This document shows positions 22,701 through 37,700 of a stretch of 64,000 bases of DNA, in pieces (the stretch's first letter is position 1; the number at the start of each line of letters is the position of its first letter). This stretch comes from Callosobruchus maculatus (lineage: Eukaryota; Arthropoda; Insecta; Coleoptera; Chrysomelidae). Below the pieces are notes generated by a model, which saw nothing but the letters and a program-made list of their open reading frames with translations, was not told where the DNA came from and made no database searches. The position numbers were made by a program, and so were the translations under genes. The DNA is taken from the NCBI GenBank assembly GCA_951848785.1, contig CATOUR010000078.1, positions 682,001-746,000 on the forward strand, written 5' to 3'.

Positions 22701-25700
22701 GTCACTTATGTGGTTGCAAGATCGACATCTTATGAGATGGAGAGGAATCTCTGGACATCTCCGTCAAGCTAGAGAACTTATTTTTAAGACCTCTGGTGAA
22801 GTAGGTGCGGCTCTGTCTCTCTCGCTGGACAGGAGCCGGCTAAGGTTACTTATGGGCCTGCTATACGGCCATAACACCTTCAGACGTCACTTGTATGCAA
22901 TGGAGATGGACTTGGGAACTAGAGTAAAGAGAGGTGTAGAAGGACCCGCGTGTAGGCCTATGTACTGGTGGCACTAGTCACCAGAAAGCCTCTTTCCTTT
23001 TTTTGTCCTTTCATTTATTTGGGTCCACTCCAAAGAACCAACGCCGAGTGAACTTTCTTGTTATGTCTTTGTTTGATGACATAACACATACCGTGAACGG
23101 GTCTTCTCCTATGGGAGAAGATATAAATGTGAGATGCGAAACTCGCACGAATTAACTGAAGTTATTTGATTTAATAATCGGTGGTCACTTACGTTCGACA
23201 GGAATTAATTTTCCATAAATAATAATAGCATTAGGAGCTATCTGTTGCAAAGGAACTACTCCAGGTGTGTTTTCGACCAGTTGGTTGATGACTGAGGTAA
23301 ACGATGGGTCATCTGGAAAAATAAGCGGTACGTAAGATTTTTCCATTAAAAAATGTAACAAAATACAATATGAAAAAAATGAAGTATGCTTACCTGTAGT
23401 CTCATTCCATTGAGCTTGGAAATTGCGAGGTATAGGTTTACTGAAAGGTACTTTCTTTGGTTTGGACTTTTCTTCATTCGTGACTGAGTCGTAATCTAAT
23501 CCAGGAATGGTTTGGTTCTCGTCTGTTATGATCGAGGTGATGTCGACCTTATCTTCTGGACCCATACCAGGAATTATCGAAGAAGGCTCATCTGAAAAAA
23601 TACAGTAAAATTACTTCGATATCCATAATGTTAATATAAGGAATACAAATTTTATAACAAACAGCACCTGCTCACAGAACCGCACTCTTTGACAGAGGAT
23701 TCGCATTGAGTATTTACTACTTATATAATTATTTACCACCAGAAATAAAATCGAGTACTTTTATGAAAAAGTAGTTAACTACTGCCCAGCTCTGCTCTTG
23801 AACAAAAAAATTTATATGTTGTATCAACTAAATAGGGTTGATGAAATTAAAAGTAAAATGATGGTTCAAATACGATTTATAGCTTACCAGCTGTTCCCAC
23901 GACCACTTCCATATCGTCCCATCCTGCAATGCCGGCCGGCAACGTGTTCAGGTTGTATTTGTCTCTCATCTGATCTCCCGGACGATTCCTTGTCCAGAAC
24001 TTACTTGTGTGGTCGTTGGACCCTGAACAGAGTATATGCCCCAGAGGATGCCATGACAGTGTCCACACTATGCTATCGTGCGCCTGTTCTATCGCTCCAA
24101 CTTCTTTATCAGCTCTGAAATTGAAAAATAATATTACTAGAGGATAATGTTCATGTAATATAACTAGTAAAATGATAATTTTGAGGGGGCGTCAGATTGT
24201 CACATGCAAAATGTAATTCCCTCAAGAATAAGCCCTTCGTCTCATTCGCCCGCCTTAAAAACATTTTTGAGGGTCTATTATTATTTTTTAGTGTCGGTTG
24301 TACAATGCAAGCTTAAGCTTTGGTAAGCCGATGTTAAACTACGTCAGTTGCAAAAACCTCCGTTGTACAATGCCCCCCCCCCTCCAAGCTTAGAACGAGC
24401 TTACGTAAACCGAAGCTTAACCAGAGCTTAGCTGAGGTTTAAACCACACCTGACACAAATGACATGAATATGTCAAGCAGGAACCTTAAAATTGCTTGTT
24501 ACTATTCGGTTATATTTTTGGAAAGATTTGTGTCAGATTTAACAAAGAGAGCAAATAAAAGAACAGAGACAGAAACGGGCCGTTGCCCGAATTTGACACA
24601 AACCGTTACAGAGACAAACCAGAAAAAGTTATTTTTTTAAATAATTATGACAGTACGTATTGCTACACTAGTGCCAACCGTAGTGAATTTTATTATCAAC
24701 CAGGTTTAACTAAACCGACGATCGTACAACGGAAGTCAACGTTAAGCTTAAGCTTAGCTAAGCTGAGGTTTAATAAAGTTTGAGCTAAACCGGCATTTGT
24801 ACAACAGGCCCTTAACCGTATATTGCTGGAAGCTAACGACTGAATAGCAAGAACTAAAAATTCTAGTAATGTAAAAACAATATTTCGAATAAACACGACC
24901 ATTTCATCTGCCGAAATTGGTTCAAATCAGTGTTTTAGTGAGCATAAGGAACTGTTAAGGTAGTTCGTTCACGAGAGTTGTTGGTAAATAAAATTGATTT
25001 TTTGCCTGTCCAGAAAGAAACCGGATGACGCTTGGTATTTGAGTTCTAGAGGCAGTTTGGAAACTTTTTTGTCATTGCACCATAACACCAAAATGGGATT
25101 CATTGCCTTAACTAGTTCGATCATTTCAGAATATATTGCACGGTTGCCAAGCAACTAAGATTTTTGATGACATATCTCTCGAAACAACAATGTCCTTTAG
25201 TGCATGTAAAGAACTAGGCAATTTAAGGTCTTCCCTATATTTTCAATGTTTGTAAGATTATTGGAGGAGCACAAATAATCTAATTTTCATACTCACCCCA
25301 CGTGCCAGAACATTATAGCCCCATCTGAGCCGCCACTGCTGAAAAGCCCTTCATGAACTGGGTGCCATGCTACGCTGGATGCCTCTTTTTTGTGCCCTCG
25401 GAAGGTCTGGACCTCCTGACTCAGATTTCGTAGATCGAATAATTTCAACAGGTGATCCCTTGATGCCGTTATCAGCCAGTTACCGTTGTCGTTCCATTTC
25501 AAGTCCATGACAGTCGACTTGTGCGCATGTCTGCCAGAAACGGAGAACACGCCACATAAATAGGTGAATCCAAATTTTACTGACTGAATAAGTTATGTTA
25601 AGTTGTCAATATTGAGTAATTATCGTGTATTTAAAAAGTACTATTCTATTCATAGCTTCGGTCGTAGATGAAGTATAGTATTCAACTCACGTTAATGGTA

Positions 25701-28700
25701 AAAACTAAATATGTACATGTGTATTTTTTATTACTATCACTAAACTTTTTTCTGTTAGGGAATAACCGCTATTTATTATGATTATGTACTCTCAGTATAT
25801 ATTCGTTATGTTACTCACAATGTAGCCAATGACTGTCCTGTTTTGGGATCCCAAAGCTTGATGGGTTGCTGGTTGTCTTTACTACCAGAAATGATTAGTC
25901 CTTTTTGAGGATGCCAGTGAACGCATTTCACATCTGCTCCATGCCCTAGAATTGATTATTTATTTTTTTATCTAGAAACAGATCACACTTTTAAGCCACA
26001 AAATCGTTAAGCTATAAAAAATTAGCTTTGGTCTGTCAGAAAAAATATAGCTTATTCTTTAGAACTTAATCTCTCTTCGTTGCTTTTAGCGCCACATATT
26101 TATAGTAAAATGCATCTTGACACTAGTTTTATAGACAGGAATAACAAAGGTTATATATGTTGGAGGCAGATGCCGAATTCGGCCCGAGGCCGAAATAATC
26201 AAGACATTTCGCGATCTGTCCAAACTAGATTTGTCAGATGCCGAAACAGTGAGCGATTCGGCACCTGACCAACCCAATTTAGCCACGTCGCCAAATGCGC
26301 GTTTGTGCATTACGCCGTTGCCGATCGAAACATAATAAACCTAATTCCTGATATGGACAGAGGACGCTTAGCTCCTCGTAATATTTTGGCCGTTGTTTTA
26401 TCAGAAAAAGATGGTTTGTACCAACTTGATACATCAACTGGCGTTTTAGAAAAACTATACGCAAGAAATGGATCAATATAAATAATACAGTTGGGCTTAT
26501 ATTTTTTAAATATTTTTTTTATTGCGGCCTCCTCAGATATACCAGTTAATACAAAATCAGTTTGGGGAGAATTGCCGCAAAGGAATCTGATTCTTCTCAA
26601 GGTTTTGATCGATGCAACTGTCCTAGTAAACAACGTGGAAACAAAAAATGCAAATGTGTAATGCGTAGGATAAAATGTAATAATATCATTCGAGTACTTC
26701 TCTTCTTGTCGGAGGAAATAAAAATAATGAATTCAGTTTATGTTGTTTATTTATGACTTGATTGGCAACGGCGTAATGTAGAAATGCGCATTTCGCGACA
26801 TGGCCAAAATACGTTGGTCATATGCCTATATGTATCATCGGGCAAAATTTGGCATCGGTCTACAACATATACAACCAGAAAAGCGGTGGTGAAACAATTA
26901 TTGTTGCTTTCAAATTGGTATAAAATCTCCTCCACACATACATAAATTACTTGCTTATGACTTATTAATTATGATTAGACTGCGTTGGATTTGCACAATT
27001 AAAGATGCATCCACACCAACCGCGCCAAGCAGCGCAGTGAGTTTGTTCGATCTGCGCACATAGTTTGACCACTGCGCAAGAAATGTCCAAATAGGGTTCT
27101 TTTACATTCACTCCTCAGTGTTCCACTATGCGCGTAGATTTATTTATATTTTATGGTTGAGAATGAGTACATTGCTATTGCCGCCACTGTATTGGATGGA
27201 GAAATAGAAAACAAAGAAAATATGCCACTGGCCAAAGGCACACTAGGGTATTTGCGAATATTAGCCATGGGTCGTAGTATTTTTAACTTCTCCGACAAAG
27301 GAAGGGTAAGTTATTAGAATCGGCCCGTTTTCGCAAATTTTACCGAAATTAATGTGCGAGATGTCATTTCCAAAGTAAAGTCACGTCCCCACTCATTTTC
27401 TGGAAAATTTTATAATGTATATTATATTTTATATAATATATATTATATTTTTATCATAGATTTGCACCGCAAGTGGGTCAAATTTGCACCGCAAGTGGGC
27501 CAAATGATAGAGAACAAAAACCTTTTTACGACAGTAAAATTGGAAATTATTTAGATCATTTTTGTGACGGTTACTGCCATTTTAAGGTTCGAAAATTTGC
27601 TAGACTTTATGGGCTTTTATTTCATCATATTGAAAATTTTGCGGCATGAGCGGTAGCGTTTTCGACATGAGAAAACATGCTCTTTATTGTGGTTGCATTA
27701 GAATTTCACGTTGACATTATTTTTTATGTGACCTCCACCACCGCCCCTTTTCCATCATCAAGTTTGAAGAAAATCGGAAAACTTTGGTTTTTTTGATGTC
27801 CGTCTGTGTGTCTGTCGGTACTTCCGCGATTTCTTTCTCCAACGATTACGCAAAAACACCTCAAGCGATTGCTCCCAAATTTGGCCAACTTGAATTAAGA
27901 AAGTGGAAAAGGTTTTGGTGCCGATCGGAGAATGGAGGACGGCAAAGGGTGGGAGGTGCACAAAAAAAAATGTAATACAATATATAAATTTGATAGCACC
28001 AGTTGGAAGAGAGTGTGTCTTTATGTCTAAAACTATATATCACAAGTTAATTTTTTCTGAAATGAAAAGAAATAAATAAATTGAAGTAGTCAAATGCACT
28101 GATTTGTTGGATACTAGGCAGTCGTGAATAACTGAAAGATGTCTACCTCGAAATAATATTACTATTCAATTGGGATGGGATGGACAACAACCACTTGAGT
28201 CGGGGAAGTTCCTAAAACGAGGTCTACCTCGTTCAACGTCCACATGTTTTGTTTTTAGAAAGATAACTATTATTTGTCTGATCTCATAATATTGCCTTAG
28301 ATTTTAGATTTGTATAGATTTATTAAACGAATAATTTTTTCGCGACTGAAACTGTCCGTCATTTAATACTATTAAGCTACAAAAAAAATATTCAAAAAAT
28401 AATGATCAAAGACGGCAATAACTAAAGAATGTACCTCCTCCCAAGCAATACTACATCCAAATGTCGCGCAAAAAGGTCACTGAATGACGCTTGGCACAGT
28501 TGGCGTGGACGCACCTTAACCGCAAAAATACGTTCAAATAAAATTGCTGATTATGGATACTCGTCAAATATAATAGCTTGGTGATTCTAAACACATTTAT
28601 TACATATCACTCGCGCTATAAGAATCACCGTGTGGAGTATATATACGTAATCACTTAAATGACTGGACTTACCTCTTAGTACTTTTTCTTCTTGATATCG

Positions 28701-31700
28701 GAAAAAATCCCAAATCCTCAATGTCCCGTCATCTGAGCATGTTACAAACTTGGTGTCGGAAGGGCTGAAGCTAAACAAAGTGAACACATGCACATCAAAA
28801 ATAAGAAAATACAATTTTAGCTTTTTTATTTGTAATATATACAATTAACAAGGAAGTACACACTATACACACTCTACCGCAGCAGTGAACTAGAACTACA
28901 TATACATCTTTTTAGAGATTGATGGCCAACTGACACTGATAGTAGAAATATCTATCTGATAGATTTTGAATTATCGTTAACATAATTATCGGGATCAAAA
29001 AAAAAAAGGAATAAGGCACTTGGCAGGGCAACCCGAACTCCGCTGACTTCTTGCAATTCTCAATATCCGTTTTCTACATTGCAGATGGAATTGGTTAAAA
29101 TAGCATGGTTCACGTCGGTACATGTACAAAATCATCTTTACTAAGTTTTATATTTTCTTATATTAGATATAGATCCTCCAAAATGGTGTTCTATAGATAT
29201 GAAGATAAAAGTGGCGATTTTATCATTTTTTGCGGATTTTTTGCTAGGAAAAAATATATAGCAGCAGACAATCGGAGACTTTAAACTAAGCGACTAAATA
29301 ATTGCTTTATTTCACCACCATAAGCCTAATCCTTAAGTTCGTCCCCTTCGTCCAGTCCCTAATCGTTAAGTGTATTTTATATATGTTTTTACTAAATGGG
29401 ATATATTTTTAGATATGATCTGGTCACTCCACTACCTATACAAAAATTATCAATAAAATATATTTATATTATTTATAAAATAAACTAATAAACTGAAAAA
29501 TATTATTTTAAGCTGACACCTCGTTTACCACATCACTTAATTCCATTTTTTATAACAATGTACAGAATGACAAAAATGGAATAGATATTTTGTTTTATCA
29601 TTAAAGTATTTCAGTTATGTGTGAGGATACCCAGTAACGAACAATATGGAATAACTTATTTTTCCATGGTCACAACATTGGCTGGATTATAATCATTAAG
29701 CTTACTGACACTGCGCATATTTGCTGGATACTCATTTAGAATTAGGGATTTTTTTGAATAGAATTTATTTCCTAAAAGTCTATCTAGAATAAACGATTTC
29801 TTTTTGTGATATTATCGGAGAGGACGTTGAAAATTAGTTTTTTAATTAACTCGCTATTATTTGAGTTATTCCAGCTTCTATATGTATAGACTACAGCAAT
29901 CCAAAACTATTAAAAAAAATTAAATTGCCTAATATTCGAGATGAATCGATTACAAACCGGGGCTTCTAAAATGTGGTACCTTTACTAAATGGATGGTTCT
30001 GTAATAAATATTTTAGACTTGTTTTAGTTACGGATTGTTGTAATTATATGTTAAATATATTTTACGATTTCTTAATTTTAATGACGTAATAATAACTCAA
30101 AAGAATCGGTTGTTTCTGGGCTATATTACTTGGAAGACGAAAATGGCTATAATGTTTATATTATAATTCCAATTTTATTATTTTGTCAGAAAAATTGGTA
30201 CCATTCTTTCATATTTGCTTCAAAACCATCCACCAAGTAAAAGCAGCCAATATTCGAGAGGATTTTTTTTAATTCATCTAACAATATTCATACATTATTT
30301 CTTTAATTTTTCGTAACATTTTAATTTTCTAGATTGCCTCAGTCAATGCTTACAGCAGCTAGCAATTACTGGAAAAGTATTGTTACGTAAAACCACTTCT
30401 TTCGGTCGGCCCTATTATTATGTTTGAAATGACTATAAACAAGATCACATGATGATTTATATACCGGCAAATAATTAAAAAAGTTTTTGGAATATAATGC
30501 ACTTATTAAAGATAATTTTACTGCTCCCTTACAACCTTAATCATGGGCTTTAGGAACAGCAAGTCGTAAAATCAGACTTGGTGCGCGGTGCGAATAACGT
30601 AGTGTTGTACGAAATATTTTTAGGGAGCCAAAAGCGGGCCAGTATTTAGAATCGTAAATCGATCTATTGGAAGCAAAATATATTCGCTCTTGGACCAAAA
30701 GTTTTGGTTGAATCGTCTCATCTTTTTTTTTTGAGACAGAACATAGCTCACTCATATGCAATTTCAGCAAATAAATAATAATAAATTTCAATTTGGCCAA
30801 TATCGTCACCCAGGTGCAGATCCAATGGGCGCATGCGTAAAAACTAAAATATAAGAACACATTTCTTTAACAAGAGTTATGGAGGATGTTGAGTAATGCC
30901 ACATTCATGTTTTAAATAGGAAGCTAACTGTAGTAACAGAAATGATAATATTCATAACACCCAAGTTGATGAATTGTTATATTCAATCATATATTCATGA
31001 ATTTGCCAAATAAGTCTGAAAAGCTATATTACCCGCTAAGATAATTAATAACTCAATGTCTTGTGGATATTTAGCATTCCGATTAGAAAGATGAAGTAAT
31101 AATGATTTAGTCAATGGCTGCTGTAAACAACGGTGATCCACAAGGAGAGAGAAAAGAGCTAGAAAGCGTATACATGGCAGGCACAATAAATCAGCATGAT
31201 AAGTTGAATCAATTTTAATGTAACATTTTAACTTTGTTACCAATACCTCATACAAGGTGGTTCCTTAGAGGTGGTTATATTTGTATGGATACAGCACAAA
31301 TAAATAAACATTATCCAATATTACTAGTGTTCTCGATTAAAATGTAGCACGGAAGATTGGGTGACAATCAAAGCGAAAGACTTTCGACACTACCAAGGAA
31401 CCAGAAAAATTTCCACTACTGACAATTATGCATATGAAAGTATCATTGAGTGCGTAGTATGAAGAACATTTCACAGCAAGAAGACATAAAACAGGAATTT
31501 TTATCCCAAATCCATCCGACGTTATAAGGCAGAATCTACTTGAACTTAAGAACATTTTCAAAGCAAATATTCGGTCTCTGCATCTGGGCAGCTTTTATTA
31601 TATTAAATTTTTTAACTGTCAGGATTTCATTAAATGTCAACTCTGTGACTGCAGCGGATATGATCCAAAAAAATCAAAACAGCACTATATCAAATGTGAT

Positions 31701-34700
31701 ACAGGTTGTTATATTTAAAATATAGATAGTCTAAGGTTTGAATTACTGTGAAAAGATATCAAGCAGGTCATATCATTCTCTTCGCTTGGGTAGTTTGTTA
31801 AACTACAGGGTAAATAGAATTTCGAAAAAATGTCCATGTATTTTTAGTAGTAGCAGGATTCAGATGGGTGGGGTCCCGTTGAGATTCTGATTTGGCGTTA
31901 AGGAATACAATAAGTTGCATTAATAAATAGGAATGTTCACAGTTTTCAGTCAGAATGAGCCATTGTGAGAAAGTCAGACCTCTTACCTAGTCTGACCGTG
32001 AAAAAATAATGAATAATCATGTGATAGAGTCACATTTTGTTTTGTCTAGTTTAGACATTCGATTTTTCTGTAAACCATTTTTGGATTATTTTAGGCAATT
32101 TATTCTCACTGAAAAATAAAAAAATATATTTTAGAGTGTATCATTTTCAGGAATATTTGTAAATATTTACAAAAACTCTATTTATCTGGACCCCGCAACG
32201 GTATGTAGGTTGATTTGTAGGTCATAGGTCATTTGTATATTCCCGAATTGTATTATGTTTATTAAAGGTACCACAAAATCACATATTTGATATTTGATTT
32301 GATATAAATTTTTATATATTTTTGTAGCGGAGAAGTCTATATTACTTCAACCTTATAATCTAACAAAAAGCGATAATGTTTTTGCACATGCGCTTTGTGC
32401 GATTCCGTAGATAGAATGCAAAAGAAAAGCATAAATATAAGCGTTTGATGAACGTTTAGCTTTTGAAGACGGTATTATTAATATTAGGCAGTTGGGAATG
32501 GACCACTTTTGTAAGGACAAAAATAGTGGAAAGACACTTGAGACAACAAAATCCGAATGGTCTCAATATAGCAACATAGAAAATTGTATACTAATATTTT
32601 GACAAGATAATCTGCACTACAGACTGGGCTGACACCTCTGAGGTGCTTTTATCCGAGAACGTTTGCTACCAACAACATCAATTAGACCATAGGTTCTCAA
32701 CCGGGGGTAAATTTACCCCTAGGGGAGAATTTTTCGTTTTCTTGGGAATAAAATTACCATATCGATTGATCAAATAAAAAGCTGAAGACGATTTAATAAT
32801 TCCATCAAAACAATACTATTAAAACAAATCAAATATCGCAGTTCACCAGGAATTTAGTATTCACTACACCGCGCATTTAAGAGTGGGTAAAAAATAAACA
32901 GTCAAACTTCTTATTAACTTAAATGAGAAAAAAAGAAATTTAGTGTTGTAAGTTAATTACAAATGAATCTGTTCAGTAATATATGTAGTTATTTAGTAAT
33001 AATTATTATTACTTATTACTACTGTAGTCAACATGTATAATATGCTAAAGCTAAAATTATAAGGGGTGTACCTTTTAAAGGGGGGAATGGTAATAAATAT
33101 ACATAAAAAAATAATTGACAAATAAACAATATTAACAATTATTTCGAATAGTACTACTAACTAGTGATACATCTTGAAAAGCTAGATGTACCAATTTGCA
33201 GTTTATGCCAAATTTCCTTGTTTTGGTGTTGATGAAAATAAGAAAATTCTTGAATTTATGTACACATACGAGTATTATGTTGCATACAGTTCTTGCACAG
33301 AATTTAGAGAACAAATCATTTTTATGTAGTAGGGTATAGCGAACATTTTTTGAGTTTAGTTCGTTGACAATGTAAAATACAAACGCCATTGAAACATGCA
33401 ACACAGAAGCGTAGCGTGCCTTGGCGATGGCGGGGCCCCATATACAAATTTATTTGGGACCTTTGGAAGGATAAAGACATCTCACATAAGAAAAGAAAAT
33501 CGTTGGGACCCCCGTGGCGCGGGGGTATAATTCTATGTCGTTTGGTTATTCTATATTTGATGTAGTTTATTTTTGGATATCAAAGAATTGATAATAGCCA
33601 GCCAAAAAAATTATTATCGAGCTCAAGCCCCCCACGTGCTTGGGGATATGTAGATAAAAACAGGCGATGGATATTTAGAATACTCGACAGATCCCCCTAG
33701 GTAGGGCCGTCACAAGTCCGGTTTTTTTTTTCATAACGAGTAGGAGCCACAAAACCCAAGACGTCCTTCATTAGGACGTTGTTGGTGATACCACGGATAC
33801 CTGACTGCCCCCCCCCCCCTACAGGTCAGATGATTAAGCTAGTGAGCGAAGTGAAATGCTGGCTACGGGCCTGGAACCACTGGATTAGACGTTTAGGGAA
33901 CGTCCATTGTCCTTCATCTTCAACCTAGGTCCTGCGATCACCAAGTAATTAAGGCATTCAAACACTCGTTTGAAATCCTATGGTTTGGCCCAGTAATCCT
34001 ATCGCTTTGACGATATTGCATAGTCGTCATCGAAAAATCGCCATATAACGCATATCAGACAGGTTGTAATAGAAACTAAACATTCTCAGGGGCTCCAAAA
34101 CACAAAATATATTATATTATTTATATATTTATTTATATTTTCTTATTGGCATGAATTTTGTGGATTCATGAAAAGAAGTAAAAATATTTAAAAGAAAGAC
34201 TTATATAGCTTCAGAATCCCGCGAGCTGCACAGCGTGCTATTTTATCCCGCTGTGATAAATATATGCACACAGAATATGCACATATACACATTCCGTGCT
34301 GCTTAGTTAATTCAGTTAAAAATTTTGCCCTAATAATGAACTGACACTGGATGTTAATCCTTTATTTCCAATTTCACATCCAGTGTTCAAGAGGATAACA
34401 GGGAAAACTTTATTTCAAAGCAAGTACACTACAAATATATTAACTAGAGGCTACACATAAAGCACTGCTATGGAAATCGCTTCAGCTCCTTCCAGTGGCG
34501 TTGAATGACAATAGTTCTGCAACCTTCGTGTCCCAACATTGCACAAATAAGTGACCGACGAACAACAATCAAAACTCGCGGTATATGGATGAGTATTTAA
34601 AAACTCAATGTGTTAAAGGACAAAAACGTGCCAAAGATTATAAAGATTTGATAATGTACTTCATATAATGAAGCTAATGCAAGTCAAAATGGTAATTATG

Positions 34701-37700
34701 TTTTACTTGAACAAAGAAATCCTTGTAGTCTTCAAAGAAATGAGGCTTCAGGGACTCTTTTGAACAGCTTAGCGGTTTTATAATGTCATATGTACTAATT
34801 GTTTTGCACTTTAAAATATCTTCTGTCATTAAGATATCAGTAGAGCTTGAGCTCTTACCAACTTAGATGAGTAATATTTTTTTTATAGATGCAATGATTT
34901 TATTGATGTTGTTATGCATGCTTTTGAGTACTAGCATGTTGCATAATACCTTCTCTTGATACAACTCAATACTTGTTTGCATCTGTTACCTAATGTTAAT
35001 GTAATGTAATGATCTGAAAACTTGTATATTTCCATATGCCCTTCAAAACTATAGTGGCTGTAGTTATGGAAGTATCCAAAACCCACATTTTTTTGTCCAT
35101 TTTGCTTGCCTTAACAATAGTTAGTTCATTAACCACAACAGAACAAATAAGGAGCTGAACCACTATGATGCAGTTTGAAAACTTTTCGAAACTGCTTTAT
35201 AACCACCTCTCATATTTATCGGCTAGCATCCGAAATTTAGTTTTTTATGGGTGATGTAAGCCTTATTTCGGTCACAATTATGACACAACACTTTGTGGGA
35301 CCTCAATCCTGAAAGTATACATTCAATGTGCTGCGATATAGTTTTCAGTGTTTCTGCAGTCAGTTTGTTGAAATAACAATTTTTCTGCTGTAATAGTCCA
35401 TGTTACACTATAACTTTATCATTAAGAGACCTTATCCGGGGTAGAAATTAAATATTAGTCCATTGCAAATAAACTTGAATACATGTCAGCTGATTGACAA
35501 AATGGTACACAAAGTAGCCTGATAATAGAATGATCTTCCGGGAATTTGCCTCTCTCACTGTTGTATTTAATACTCAATACAGTAGATACAAACATAAAAA
35601 TGCGACTGGAAGAGCGTAAAATGTGAATTGCAAAAATTTTGTAAAGGGGGATCTGCTGACCAAATAAATATAAACTTTTAGTTTCTTTACAAACTAAAAT
35701 AGCAACGGTTGAGTGGAAGAACACTTTTATATGAACTCCCGCTTGGGAGTTTTCCATTTTTATTGTTTTTGTATCAATTTACTTTGTCGAATGATGAATG
35801 GGAAATAGAGCATACAGTGTGTCCCGTCTAAAAATTGCCACCCCCGTATCTCTAAAATAATAGAAGAAAATAAAAATCGCCGTGATACGTCGATTTGTAT
35901 TTCGAGTGGGAACTCTTCCATCGAATACGTAATCATTGTGCCCAGCAACCCCTACTTCAAAATCTTAAATGAGATCACCATACTTGTGATACATCACTTT
36001 GAAGGGAATTCATTGACAAATACAACAGTGTAATCGGATTGAAGATTGATTCCATATTATGGAAGTTAATGAAAAGTACGGTGATTATCAAAATGAAGTA
36101 TAATTTTCATTACCTGAAATATTAAGGTTCAAAATGGGAGTCATTCTGTTCCATACAGACGTTCAGGCGATATTCAAAATATCTTCGTACATTTCTCAAC
36201 ATCTCCGGAGCCACTGTGGTGATCGTCTATAGGACTGGGCTCCGTTATATAAACTTTGGATTTCAAGTGTCCCCATAAAAACAGTCGAAGACATTTTGCA
36301 TATCGCCTGGACATCTGTATGGAACAAAATGGCTCCCATTTGGAACCCTTCTTACGATCATATTTCAGGTAATGTAAATGACACTTCATTTTCATAATCA
36401 CCATATTTTTTATTCACTTCCATAATAGTGAATCAATATTCAATCTGATTACATACAGTGTTGTATTTGTCAAAATGATGTATAATAAGTATGGTGGTCT
36501 CATTTAAGATTTTGAACTAGGGGTTGCTGCCGTACTCGATGGAAGAGTTCACCCTCGAAATAAATATCGACGTGTCACGGCGATTTTTATTTTTCTTTAT
36601 CATTTCAGAGATAAGGTGGGTGGCAAATTTTAGCTGGGACACACTTTATATAATTATATAAAATAAAATGTTATTAGCTGAGATTATGAAATGCATGCAC
36701 GCGAGAAGTAGGATATGTAACAGTATACATATCTAAATTATTTGCAATTATTTAAAATCCGTATCCTACTAAGAACGCCAAACTTATAGATAAACATCTC
36801 ATGTTATTCCGTATGATTTTGGTGGGATAAGGGGTCTGCACGGTTCCCGATCACGGACGAGTCGGCGCGACGTGTTGCCGAATTCAGTGACATTATATTA
36901 AAGATGGCAGACGGTGTTGTGATGAGTATCTGTCAGTTTAGTGAAATTTCGATTGATCTGTGATAAAAAACAATGACAAAACAGTGCAATGTTTGTGGAA
37001 AATAAATTGGGAATGATAAACGTTAGGTAAGTGCCATAAAACAATTCACGCTTCATATTAATATGAATCATATTTGTAACCAATCAACAGATGGAGAATA
37101 TCAGCGCACGACCAATCGGCAAATGGGGAAATGGTCACGTTTTCATTCAATTTGGAGTGAACATTGCAGTTGGCGTTTCCACATTGCGATATAATAAGTT
37201 AAACTCTGTTCTATTTCCAACGTTGCCTACCAGTTGATGTTGAAGAGTGATGAGATATCCAACGGGAAAACCTGACAACATCCACATAAACTAAATACAA
37301 GAACTTTGTTATTGATACGGACTAAAAATACCACTTCATTGCACCTATACTTTGACGCAATGCTAATTCTATCCACCTTTAATATTCCAAGTTCAGGATC
37401 ATTTATAAAAAGTTTTTTAATACGTATTGAATATGAAAAAGCTTAAAATCCACGAACATCTTAGAAAATTTTAGTTTGCACCTAATAAAAGTGGGACATC
37501 CTCATGCCATGATGGAATGTTTATATTCGGCATTTTTATCACACGCAACTAAAGTAACATTACTTCGAAGTTTCAAGAAGCGTGAAACATGTCCAACGTC
37601 GGTGCAGACTACTAACTAAACGCATCTCTAAATACGTATATGTGGACATAAACCTGTTGACAATATTTTTGGTCAAAAGAATTGCAGTAGTCCTAACACC

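Larger units (their letters stand above)
21250..23140 (+). mobile_element. LINE remnant (RT C-terminus and RNase H), heavily interrupted
   Basis: Plus-strand translation shows TTIVRPSLLHGSLV and AKLNKIQRLACLSI (21290-21420), TTVFKAEIYAMLAS (22491-22535), a DSHVALKALSACRF RNase H segment (22595-22645) and LLMGLLYGHNTFRRHLYAME (22850-22910), the ending typical of insect LINEs with RNase H. A hAT MITE (21504-21677) and an RTE fragment (about 21924-22472) interrupt it. Several stops and frameshifts are present. The region resembles the minus-strand remnant at 3545-5240 in domain content. Confidence 0.7.

Noticed and set aside
26310..26633. 107-codon minus-strand frame
   Set aside because: Antisense to the integrase-like remnant, whose plus-strand motifs are recognisable.
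34344..34387. Short perfect hairpin as a microRNA
   Set aside because: The 11-bp stem with a 22-nt loop is too short for a miRNA precursor.
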